In this document: piece by piece, positions 33,319-40,848 of the stretch
Layout: every line of letters begins with the position of its first letter
Numbering within the stretch: the stretch's first letter is position 1
NCBI RefSeq assembly: GCF_900090235.1
Contig: NZ_LT607750.1
Location: 4,207,001 to 4,271,000, forward strand
Direction of reading: 5' to 3'
DNA from: Micromonospora echinaurantiaca
GTDB lineage: Bacteria > Actinomycetota > Actinomycetes > Mycobacteriales > Micromonosporaceae
Length of the DNA: 64,000 nt
The notes under the pieces: model-generated
What the model saw: the letters and a program-made list of their open reading frames with translations, nothing else
What the model was told of the DNA's origin: nothing
The model's database searches: none
Program-made: the position numbers and the translations under genes

Positions 33319-34741
33319 CGCTCTTCAGGGTCTCCTTGACGGGGATCTCGGTCAGCACCCGGATCCGGCGGGGCACGGCGTGGTCGGGCAGTCGGTCCGC
33401 GCACCAGCGGACCAGGGCGGCCTCGTCGGGCGGCTCGGGGGCGTCCGGCGCCGGGACCACCTCGGCGACCACCATCCGGCCGAGCAGCGGCGCCCGGCGA
33501 CCGGTGACCCGGGCCCACGCCAGCCCCGGGTGCGCGGTGAGCACGTCGCGGACCAGGCCGGCCGACACCTTGCTGCCCCCGACGTTGATCTCGTCGGAGT
33601 CGAGCCGCCCGGTGATCAGCACCCGGCCGTCCGCCACCCGCACCCGGTCGCCGGTGCGGACCGGGCCGGCCAGCCCGACCCCGTGGTACGGCGAGGTGAT
33701 CACCAGCTCGTCGCCACGTACGGAGAGGGTGGGCCGGCCGGGGACGTCCCGGTCCAGCCAGTCGACCGGGAAGCCGGCCCGGCCGTCGTGCACCACGATC
33801 GAGGCGCCGACCTCCGACGAGGCGTAGATCCAGGAGATCCGGGCAGCCGGGAACAGCTCCCGCAGCTGGTCCAGGATCGCCTGGTCGACCGGCTCCCCGC
33901 CGAGGGTGAGCTGGCGCAGCGGCACCCGGGCCAGCGCGGCGGCGTCCCGGTACAGGGTGCGCCGCCAGAAGGTCGGGGTGCCGGACACCGCGTCGACGCC
34001 GTGCGCCGCGGCGAGCACCGGCCACTCGTCCAGCTCGTCCGGCTCGACCACCACCAGGTGCTGCCCGGGCTGGGTCAGGGACAGCGTCACCACCTGCCAC
34101 CAGGCGTAGCTGCCCGGCGCGTACGGGCAGAGCCAGGTGCGCTCCGGCTGGGGGCCGCGGACGGTGGTCAGCGAGTCGAGGGTGTGCCCGACCCGCTTGG
34201 GCCGGCCGGTGGACCCGGAGGTCAACAGCCAGAGCCGCCCCGGCTCGGGCGGGCGCGACCGGCCGGAGCCGTCGCCGGCGGCCCGGACCCCGGCGTCGCC
34301 GCCGTCCTGACCACCCCCGTCGCCCGGGGCGCCCCCGCCGGCCGGGCCCCGGTCGGCCCGGGCGCCGTCGTCGGTCGGGACGCCGCCGTCGGTCCGGGCG
34401 CCCTCGCCGATCCGGGCGCCACCATCGAACCCGGCGCCGTCGTCGGGCCGGGTGCCGTTGTCGCCGAGGGTGGTGACGGTGAAGCCGGCGGCGCGCAGCT
34501 CGGCCCGCATCGCCTGGTCGACCCGGCCGGGCGTGCCGAGCAGCAGCTCGGTGCCGTACACCGCGTGGTGGCGGGCCGCGGCGAGGGCGGCCCGGGCCGA
34601 CCGGGCGAGCACCGCGGCCGGGTCGGGCAGGGCCAGCTCGGGCAGCGCCCGCCAGTCGATCGCGACGCCACCGACGACCAGCCGGTTGTCGGCGCCCGCC
34701 GGCTCTCCGGTCGCGGGCGGGCGGGCGGCGGAGACGGTCAC
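33311..34741 (-). CDS. AMP-forming acyl-ACP/CoA ligase-like protein
   Basis: 476 aa adenylate-forming enzyme: LLTSGSTGRPK (P-loop, A3), YASSEVG (A5), RTGDRVRV and LITGRLDSDEINVGG (A7-A8), and the C-terminal ETLKSD with the catalytic-type Lys. It should activate a carboxylic acid as an adenylate for transfer to the adjacent ACP. A Gly/Asp-rich segment of about 60 residues (roughly 97-160) with repeated GARTDGG-like units separates the N-terminal lobe from the P-loop and is unusual. Start GTG 34741 overlaps the ACP stop (GTGA). Confidence 0.85.
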   Translation of the reverse strand: MTVSAARPPATGEPAGADNRLVVGGVAIDWRALPELALPDPAAVLARSARAALAAARHHAVYGTELLLGTPGRVDQAMRAELRAAGFTVTTLGDNGTRPDDGAGFDGGARIGEGARTDGGVPTDDGARADRGPAGGGAPGDGGGQDGGDAGVRAAGDGSGRSRPPEPGRLWLLTSGSTGRPKRVGHTLDSLTTVRGPQPERTWLCPYAPGSYAWWQVVTLSLTQPGQHLVVVEPDELDEWPVLAAAHGVDAVSGTPTFWRRTLYRDAAALARVPLRQLTLGGEPVDQAILDQLRELFPAARISWIYASSEVGASIVVHDGRAGFPVDWLDRDVPGRPTLSVRGDELVITSPYHGVGLAGPVRTGDRVRVADGRVLITGRLDSDEINVGGSKVSAGLVRDVLTAHPGLAWARVTGRRAPLLGRMVVAEVVPAPDAPEPPDEAALVRWCADRLPDHAVPRRIRVLTEIPVKETLKSDV

Positions 34742-34989
34742 TGCCGCTGCAGCTCGACGAGGAAGTCGAGCACGTCGCCGACGGTGGCGATGCGGCGCAG
34801 GCCGGGCGCGTCGAAGTTCAGCTCCTCGCCCGTCTCGTCCTCCACCCGCAGGGCCAGTTCGGAGAAGTCCAGCGACCGGAAGCCGATCTCCCGCAGCTGC
34901 GCGGCGTCGTCGTCGGGCAGCGCCCGGCCCTGGTTCCGCAACACCTGCGCCATGAGGTCGCGAATCTGCGCGCGACTCAATTCTTCCAT
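34738..34989 (-). CDS. Acyl carrier protein
   Basis: 83 aa: MEELSRAQIRDLMAQVL, GFRSLDFSELALRVE, and TVGDVLDFL, the four-helix ACP pattern. The phosphopantetheine Ser is in GFRSL where most ACPs have GxDSL, so the Asp is replaced by Arg. ATG 34989 gives the normal length; an upstream start would add 26 non-ACP residues. It is the first gene of the acyl cassette and divergent from the GNAT gene at 35090. It carries the acyl group that the neighbours make or modify, by inference. Confidence 0.88.
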   Translation of the reverse strand: MEELSRAQIRDLMAQVLRNQGRALPDDDAAQLREIGFRSLDFSELALRVEDETGEELNFDAPGLRRIATVGDVLDFLVELQRQ

Positions 34990-35089
34990 GCGCCGGAGTG
35001 TACCGCCCGAAGAATGGATATCTGATTTACCGGGGGTTGCCGGTAGGGTGCGACGCGACCCGAACAATGGTGCGGAAAGCGAGAGTCAC

Positions 35090-35599
35090 GTGCTGCGCGA
35101 AGCGACCGGGGACGACGTTAACCTGATGTTGTCCTGGCGTAATCAGGAAATCAACCGGCAGGTCAGCCGGAACAGCCACGAGATCACCCCGGCCGAGCAC
35201 GCCCGGTGGTGGTCGGGGGTGCGGGCCGATGAGTCGCGGCGGGTGCTGGTGTACGTCCGCGACGGCCGGCCGTGCGGCGTGGTGACCTTCTTCGACCTGC
35301 GCCTGACCGGCCCCAGGACCGCTTCCTGGGGCTTCTACCTGGACGCTGAAGGGCTGGCGGAGCGCGGTGAGACGCTGCCGGCCTGGTTGGAGATCATGCG
35401 GGAGGCGGTCGACCACGCCTTCGACGAACTCGGGCTGGACCGGCTCGACGGCGAGGTGCTCGCCCACAACACCGTGGTGCGGCAGATGAACCGCCGGTTC
35501 CGGTTCGTCGAGGGCACCCCCCGCGACGAGTTTTCCGACGGCCGGGAAATCACCGTCATCCCGATCGCCCTGGACCGGGCGGACCGCCGTCGCCGCTGA
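35090..35599 (+). CDS. pseH: GNAT N-acetyltransferase, PseH-like
   Basis: 169 aa. GNAT fold: LREATGDDVNLMLSWRNQEINRQVSR, ARWWSGV, GVVTFFDL, SWGFYLD, and LDRLDGEVLAHN, which match the N-acetyltransferases of pseudaminic acid clusters (PseH, acetylation of UDP-4-amino-4,6-dideoxy-N-acetyl-altrosamine). GTG 35090 gives a normal N-terminus; GTG 35048 is an alternative. Divergent from the acyl cassette. PseH uses acetyl-CoA; whether this one prefers an acyl-ACP is open. Confidence 0.8.
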   Translation: MLREATGDDVNLMLSWRNQEINRQVSRNSHEITPAEHARWWSGVRADESRRVLVYVRDGRPCGVVTFFDLRLTGPRTASWGFYLDAEGLAERGETLPAWLEIMREAVDHAFDELGLDRLDGEVLAHNTVVRQMNRRFRFVEGTPRDEFSDGREITVIPIALDRADRRRR

Positions 35600-35723
35600 C
35601 ATTCCAGCCGCCGCACGACAATTATGCGCTCCGTTTTCACCACCCGGCTCCCGGCCCGCCATCCGCCGTTAACCCGGCCGGAGAAGTAGCGCCGGAAATT
35701 GCCGGAACGCAACCGGACCGGGG

Positions 35724-37496
35724 TCAGCCGCGCCGCCAGGCGGCCCAGTGCTGCGCCGGGTTGCCGCCGAGCCGGACGAACCCGTGGCGGGCGCCGTCCC
35801 AGTCGTCCGGCTGGCCCGGTGCCCAGCGGGCGAGGACGACGTCGGCGGCCGCCGGCGGCCGGTCGTCGAACCACCGCACGTCGGTCCAGGTGACCTGGTG
35901 ACTGAGGTTGAACCGCAGGATGTAGTGCACCCCGACGGAGGCGTAGACCCGCTCCCCCGGGCGCACGCCGAGGTCGGCCACCCGGGGGGTCGGTTCGGTC
36001 GCCGCCACCATCGGCCGGACCAGCCGCTGCGTGATCACCTGCATGGTGCCGACATTGACCACGACGAGCGCGACCAGCACCGGCACCCGCAGCCGGGGCG
36101 CCCGCAGCGCCGTGACCAGCAGCAGACAGCCGGCCACGCCCACCAGCGCCCCGGCGACCGGGCGCAGTTCCCGCCAGCCGCCGGTGAGCGCCATCAGGTC
36201 CGGGGCGCTGAACCCGCCGTAGCGCAGGGAGTGGCCCCGACTGTCCACGTACGCCAGCCGGGCGGCGATCAGCGCGGCGCCCACCACCAGCAGGCCCACC
36301 GCGACGGCGGCCCGGCGCGCCGCCGCCCGGCGCCCGGCGGCGAGCAGCACGCCCACCCCGACCAGCAGCCAGAACGGGGCGAGCATCTGCACGTACCGGC
36401 CGTAGATCGCGTCGAGCGGCTTGCCGGTGATGCCGGCCAGGATCACCGACGCGCCGCCGGCCACCCCGACGGTGGTGACCAGCGCGACGCCCAGGGTCCA
36501 CCGGTACGCGTCGTCGCGGCCCGGGCGGCGCAGTTCCCGTACGGCGGCGGCCCAGGCCACCCCGGCCAGCCCGAACGTGATCACCACCAGGTACCACAGC
36601 TGGGTGCCGATCGCGGCGCCGAGCCGCAGCAGCCCGTGGCCGGAGGCGACCGCCCGGAGCGTGCCGCCGCCGGGCGGGTCGCCGAGCAGGTAGACCCGGT
36701 CGCCGAGCAACCGGATGCCGGCCTCGTTGACCAGCGCCAGGGCCAGCACCGGCAGCACCGCGGCCAGCACCGCGCCGGGCCAGATCCGGCGGCGGGCCAG
36801 CAGCAGCAGGACCAACCCGGCGTGCACGGCCACGATGACCAGCCCGCGCGAGTGCAGCAGGTGGAACGCGCCGGCCAGCGCCCCCACGGTGGCGGCGGCG
36901 AGCGGGCCGGGCCGGCGTACCCAGTGGTGCACGGCGAGCAGCCAGGCGACCAGCAGCGGAGCCAGCACCGCGTCGATCATCGCGACGCCGGCGTAGAAGG
37001 CCGCCGCCGGCAGGGTGGCCGCGGCAGCGGCAGCGGCCAGGGCGTACCGCCGGCGCAGCCCGAGCAGCCGCCGGCCCAGCAGGTACGACAGCGGGAGGAG
37101 GGTGGCGTTGACCAGCGCGTTGACCAGCTGCACCAGCCGGTAGCTGGCGGTGAAGTCGCGGTCGCCGAGGAACGCCGGGCTGATCAGCATCGGGTAGCCG
37201 ACCCGACGCAGCGGCCCGTTCTCGCTGCTGAACCCGCCGGGACCGCCGGCCAGCGCGCGGGCGGTGTTGAGGTAGCTGTCCTCGTCGGTGTGCGCGATCG
37301 GCAGCTCGATGTGCCGGGCGAGCCACATCCGCCAGCCGACGCCGAGCAGCCATCCGACGACCAGCAGCACCGGCACCACCCAGCGCCGGCCGGCTGACGC
37401 TCCGCCCGCGACCGCACCGGCCGCGGCCGGCGTACGGTCCGCGGTCGACCCCGCGGCGGGCGCGGGCCGCCGGGTCAGCTCGCTGCCGGTCGCCAT
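35724..37496 (-). CDS. GT39-like polytopic glycosyltransferase
   Basis: 590 aa with about 12 hydrophobic segments. The first extracytoplasmic loop has HIELPIAHTDEDSYLNTARALAGG: the acidic DED is in the position of GT-C catalytic residues. The C-terminal 90 residues are a soluble extracytoplasmic domain (VGVHYILRFNL). Probably transfers a sugar from a polyprenyl-phosphate donor outside the membrane. ATG 37496 has AGGAGG 5-8 nt upstream. It is divergent from pseB, so may act on the same polymer. Confidence 0.75.
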   Translation of the reverse strand: MATGSELTRRPAPAAGSTADRTPAAAGAVAGGASAGRRWVVPVLLVVGWLLGVGWRMWLARHIELPIAHTDEDSYLNTARALAGGPGGFSSENGPLRRVGYPMLISPAFLGDRDFTASYRLVQLVNALVNATLLPLSYLLGRRLLGLRRRYALAAAAAAATLPAAAFYAGVAMIDAVLAPLLVAWLLAVHHWVRRPGPLAAATVGALAGAFHLLHSRGLVIVAVHAGLVLLLLARRRIWPGAVLAAVLPVLALALVNEAGIRLLGDRVYLLGDPPGGGTLRAVASGHGLLRLGAAIGTQLWYLVVITFGLAGVAWAAAVRELRRPGRDDAYRWTLGVALVTTVGVAGGASVILAGITGKPLDAIYGRYVQMLAPFWLLVGVGVLLAAGRRAAARRAAVAVGLLVVGAALIAARLAYVDSRGHSLRYGGFSAPDLMALTGGWRELRPVAGALVGVAGCLLLVTALRAPRLRVPVLVALVVVNVGTMQVITQRLVRPMVAATEPTPRVADLGVRPGERVYASVGVHYILRFNLSHQVTWTDVRWFDDRPPAAADVVLARWAPGQPDDWDGARHGFVRLGGNPAQHWAAWRRG

Positions 37497-37863
37497 CGCC
37501 GCCTCCTGCTCTGTTCGCCGACGGCCGCGTGGTGCCCACGGCGGTCCCGCCGGACGACGTGTGGATGGGGGCCGCGAGCACCGGGCGACCCGGCACAGCG
37601 GCGTGGAAGGCGCGTGCGACCCGGCCGGTACGGCCGTCGCATCGCCCCGCGCGCCGCCACTGTAACGGCCGCACCAGCCCCGGTCAGCCCGCCGCTGAGC
37701 TGGGCGGAAGTGTTCGCCTGCCCGCTGTCCGGCATTCACGACGGCAGCCCGAGCGGTTCATCCGCGGGCGTCGGTGCGTTAACCCGCCGGGTCTAGCGTT
37801 CCGATCCGGTCGGCCGCCCGAGGGGAGCCGCCGGATCATCCACGGACACGGGAGCACACCACT
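37497..37863. other. Divergent intergenic region upstream of pseB
   Basis: 367 bp with no gene that I can support. It should hold the promoters of the GT39-like gene (-) and of pseB (+). A TAGCGT near 37794-37799 is a possible -10 for pseB with no good -35. No repeat or operator was recognised. Confidence 0.4.
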
Positions 37864-38847
37864 GTGAGCGAGTTGAATGGTTCGTCCATTCTGGTCACCG
37901 GAGGCACGGGATCCTTCGGCCGGACCTTCCTCCGGCACGTCCTGGCCGAGGCCGACCCGGCCCGGGTGGTGGTCTTCTCCCGCGACGAGCTCAAACAGTA
38001 CGAGCTGCGCCAGCAACTCGGTGACGACCCGCGGCTGCGCTGGTTCATCGGCGACGTGCGGGACCGACACCGGCTGACCCGGGCGATGCACGGGGTGGAC
38101 CACGTGGTGCACGCCGCCGCCCTGAAGCAGGTGGACACCGCCGAGTACAACCCGTCGGAGTTCATCGCCACCAACATCACCGGCTCGCAGCACGTGGTGG
38201 ACGCCGCGATCGAGGCCGGCGTCAAGAAGGTCATCGCGCTCTCCACCGACAAGGCGTCCAGCCCGATCAACCTGTACGGGGCCACCAAGCTGGTCGGCGA
38301 CAAGCTCTTCGTCTCCGCCAACCACTACGCCGCGCACCACCCCACCCGGTTCGCGGTGGTCCGCTACGGCAACGTGGTGGGCAGCCGCGGCTCGGTGGTG
38401 CCGCTGTTCCGCCGGCTGGCCGCCGAGGGCAAGAGCCTGCCGATCACCGACAAGCGGATGACCCGCTTCTGGATCACCCTCGACCAGGCGGTCCGGTTCG
38501 TCCTGGACTCGTTCGACCAGATGCAGGGCGGCGAGCTGTTCGTGCCGCGGATCCCCAGCATGCGGATCCTCGACCTGGTCGAGGCGGTCGCCCCGGACGC
38601 CACCACGCACGAGATCGGCATCCGGCCGGGCGAGAAGCTGCACGAGGAGATGATCGCGCCGGACGACAGCCGGCGGACGCTGCGCGCCAGGGACCGGTTC
38701 ATCGTGCAGCCGACCATCGCGACCTGGGGCTACCAGCCGCCGGTCGACTGCGAGCCGGTGCCGGACGGGTTCGCGTACCAGTCGGACGGCAACGACGAGT
38801 GGCTCAGCGTGGCACAGCTGCGCGCCATGCTCGGCGTCGCGGCGTGA
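37864..38847 (+). CDS. pseB: UDP-GlcNAc 4,6-dehydratase (inverting), PseB
   Basis: 327 aa extended SDR. GGTGSFG near residue 13, VVFSRDELKQYELRQ, GDVRDRHRL, HAAALKQVDTAEYNP, then STDKASSPINLYGATK with the catalytic Lys and Tyr region, and RPGEKLHEEMI. This is the PseB/FlaA1 pattern: C6 dehydration and C5 inversion of UDP-GlcNAc to UDP-2-acetamido-2,6-dideoxy-arabino-hexos-4-ulose. GTG start; its stop overlaps the start of pseC (GTGA). First gene of the six-gene operon to 44592. Confidence 0.93.
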   Translation: MSELNGSSILVTGGTGSFGRTFLRHVLAEADPARVVVFSRDELKQYELRQQLGDDPRLRWFIGDVRDRHRLTRAMHGVDHVVHAAALKQVDTAEYNPSEFIATNITGSQHVVDAAIEAGVKKVIALSTDKASSPINLYGATKLVGDKLFVSANHYAAHHPTRFAVVRYGNVVGSRGSVVPLFRRLAAEGKSLPITDKRMTRFWITLDQAVRFVLDSFDQMQGGELFVPRIPSMRILDLVEAVAPDATTHEIGIRPGEKLHEEMIAPDDSRRTLRARDRFIVQPTIATWGYQPPVDCEPVPDGFAYQSDGNDEWLSVAQLRAMLGVAA

Positions 38848-40001
38848 CCGGGATGCTCCCGTACGGCCGGCAGTCGATCACCGACGACGACGTCGCCGCG
38901 GTGGTCGCCGCCCTGCGCAGCGACTGGCTGACCACCGGCCCGCAGGTCGAGGCGTTAGAGACCGACCTGGCGACGTGGACCGGCGGCGCCGGCTGCGCCG
39001 CCGTGGCCAACGGCACCGCGGCGCTGCACGTCGCCTACGCGGCGGCCGGCGTCGGCCCCGGCGACGAGGTGGTGGTGCCGCCGATGACCTTCGTGGCGAC
39101 CGCCAGCAGCGCCGCTCTGCTCGGCGCGAAGATCGTGTTCGCGGACGTCGAGGAGGAGACGTACACCCTCGACCCGGCCGCGGTGGCGGCCGCGACGACG
39201 GCGCGCACCCGGGTGGTGTCCGCGGTCGACTACGCCGGTCACCCCGCCGACTACGACGCGCTGCGCGCCGCGCTGGCCGGCTCGGACGCGCTGCTGCTGG
39301 CCGACGCCGCGCACTCGATCGGGGCCAGCTACCGGGACCGGCCGGTCGGATCGCTGGCCGACCTGACCACCTTCTCCTTCTTCCCCACCAAGAACCTGAC
39401 CACCGCCGAGGGCGGCGCGGTCGCCAGCACCAACCCGGAACTGCTCAAGCGGGCCCGCCGGTTCCGCAACATCGGACTGGTCCGCGAGCGCGCCGAGCAG
39501 CGCTGGCCGGACGAGGGCGGCTGGCACCAGGAGGTGCACGAGTTCGGGCTGAACCACCGGTTGCCGGACGTGCTCTGCGCGCTCGGCCGCAGCCAGCTGC
39601 GCCGGCTCGACGCGTTCCTCGCCCGCCGGGCCCGGCTGGTCGCCCGCTACGACGCGGCGCTGGCCGAGCTGCCCGGGGTGCGTACCCCCGGCCGGCGGCC
39701 GTGGGCCCGGCCGGCCTGGCACCTCTACCCGATCCGGGTGCTCGACGGTCGCCGCCGCGAGGTGTACGAGCGGATGCGCGCCGCCGGCATCGGCGTGCAG
39801 GTCAACTACATCCCGGTGCACTGGCACCCGGTCTTCGCCGACCTCGGCTACCGGCGCGGTTCCTGCCCGGTGGCCGAGTCGTTCTACGCCGAGCAGCTGT
39901 CCCTGCCGCTCTTCCCCGACCTCACCGACAGCGACCAGGACCGGGTCATCGACGCGCTGGACGCGGCCCTGCGCGGCGTCCCGGCGCGGACCGCCGCCTG
40001 A
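38844..40001 (+). CDS. pseC: UDP-4-amino-4,6-dideoxy-N-acetyl-altrosamine transaminase, PseC
   Basis: 385 aa DegT-family PLP aminotransferase. LPYGRQSITDDDVAAVVAAL is the PseC start; NGTAALHVAYAA, PMTFVATAS, DAAHSIGASYR, and the PLP Lys in SFFPTKNLTTAEGG follow; VQVNYIPVHWHP is typical. It aminates C4 of the PseB product. GTG start overlapping the pseB stop; the next gene begins 10 nt after its stop. Confidence 0.93.
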   Translation: MTGMLPYGRQSITDDDVAAVVAALRSDWLTTGPQVEALETDLATWTGGAGCAAVANGTAALHVAYAAAGVGPGDEVVVPPMTFVATASSAALLGAKIVFADVEEETYTLDPAAVAAATTARTRVVSAVDYAGHPADYDALRAALAGSDALLLADAAHSIGASYRDRPVGSLADLTTFSFFPTKNLTTAEGGAVASTNPELLKRARRFRNIGLVRERAEQRWPDEGGWHQEVHEFGLNHRLPDVLCALGRSQLRRLDAFLARRARLVARYDAALAELPGVRTPGRRPWARPAWHLYPIRVLDGRRREVYERMRAAGIGVQVNYIPVHWHPVFADLGYRRGSCPVAESFYAEQLSLPLFPDLTDSDQDRVIDALDAALRGVPARTAA

Positions 40002-40011
40002 GGGACGACCG

Positions 40012-40848
40012 ATGCACCACGCCAACCATTTCTACGGCCACGCCCACGTGCTGGCCCGCTACGCCGGCCTGGCCGACGGGCACCCACCGCGGATCAACGG
40101 GTACGTCCAGCACGGCTGGAACATCGGCGACGGCCTCGCCCCCGGCCACCCGTACGCCGAGCGCACCCCGAGCCTGCTCTGGTCCGAGCAGACCCGGCGC
40201 CGGGCCTGGTCGGTGGGGCGGCGCAACGTCACCGTGATCGGGGCACCGTTCGCGTACCTGCTGGCGCTGCGGCCGGAGGACCCGCCGGAGCAGGAGCGGG
40301 AGGGGACGATCTGGTACCCGTTCCACGGCTGGGAGGGCCAGCACGTCAAGGGCGACCACCGGGAACTCATCGCGCTGATCCGGGCCACCGAACCCGGCCC
40401 GGTCACCGTCTGCCTGTACTGGCACGAGCACCGGATGCGGCGGGTACGGCGGCTGTACGAGAACGCCGGCTTCCGGGTCATCTGCCACGGCTACCGCGGC
40501 CACTGGTGGCGCGACACCGACCCGCTCTTCCTGGACAAGCAGCTCACCGAGCTGCGCCGGCACCGCCGGGTGGCGTCGAACCGGCTGACCAGCGCCATCT
40601 TCTACGGCATCGCGGCCGGCTGCGAACCGGCGGTCTACGGCGACCCGATGGTGCTGGCCGACGAGGATCCCACCTTCGGCGGGACCGCCCGGATCCGCCG
40701 CCAGTGGCCGGAGCTGCACGGCGCGTCGGTGCACCTGCCGACCGCCGTCGAGATCGCCCGCGCCGAACTGGGCACCGACCACCGCTTGCCGCCGGCCGCG
40801 CTGCGCGAACTGCTCGGCTGGGCGCACCCGCAGGAGGAGACGAGTTGA
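40012..40848 (+). CDS. Unknown protein in Pse operon, possible glycosyltransferase
   Basis: 278 aa, family not recognised. No signal peptide or membrane helices. Features: QHGWNIGDG near the N-terminus, GAPFAYLLAL, YPFHGWEGQHVKGDHRELI, CLYWHEHRMRRVRRLYENAG, and SAIFYGIAAGCEPAVYGDPM near residue 200. The alternation of two Rossmann-like halves and the GIAAGCEPAVYGDP segment resembles the donor-binding part of GT-B glycosyltransferases. It is embedded in the pse operon between pseC and a methyltransferase-like gene, and no standard nonulosonate transferase is otherwise present, so it is my candidate for that step. Low certainty on function, high on being a gene. Confidence 0.7.
   Translation: MHHANHFYGHAHVLARYAGLADGHPPRINGYVQHGWNIGDGLAPGHPYAERTPSLLWSEQTRRRAWSVGRRNVTVIGAPFAYLLALRPEDPPEQEREGTIWYPFHGWEGQHVKGDHRELIALIRATEPGPVTVCLYWHEHRMRRVRRLYENAGFRVICHGYRGHWWRDTDPLFLDKQLTELRRHRRVASNRLTSAIFYGIAAGCEPAVYGDPMVLADEDPTFGGTARIRRQWPELHGASVHLPTAVEIARAELGTDHRLPPAALRELLGWAHPQEETS

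Noticed and set aside
32708..35599. A long open + strand frame running from the SDR region into the GNAT gene
   Set aside because: Only its 3' part (from 35090) is a recognisable protein; the rest is antisense to the SDR and ligase genes with no protein-like pattern.
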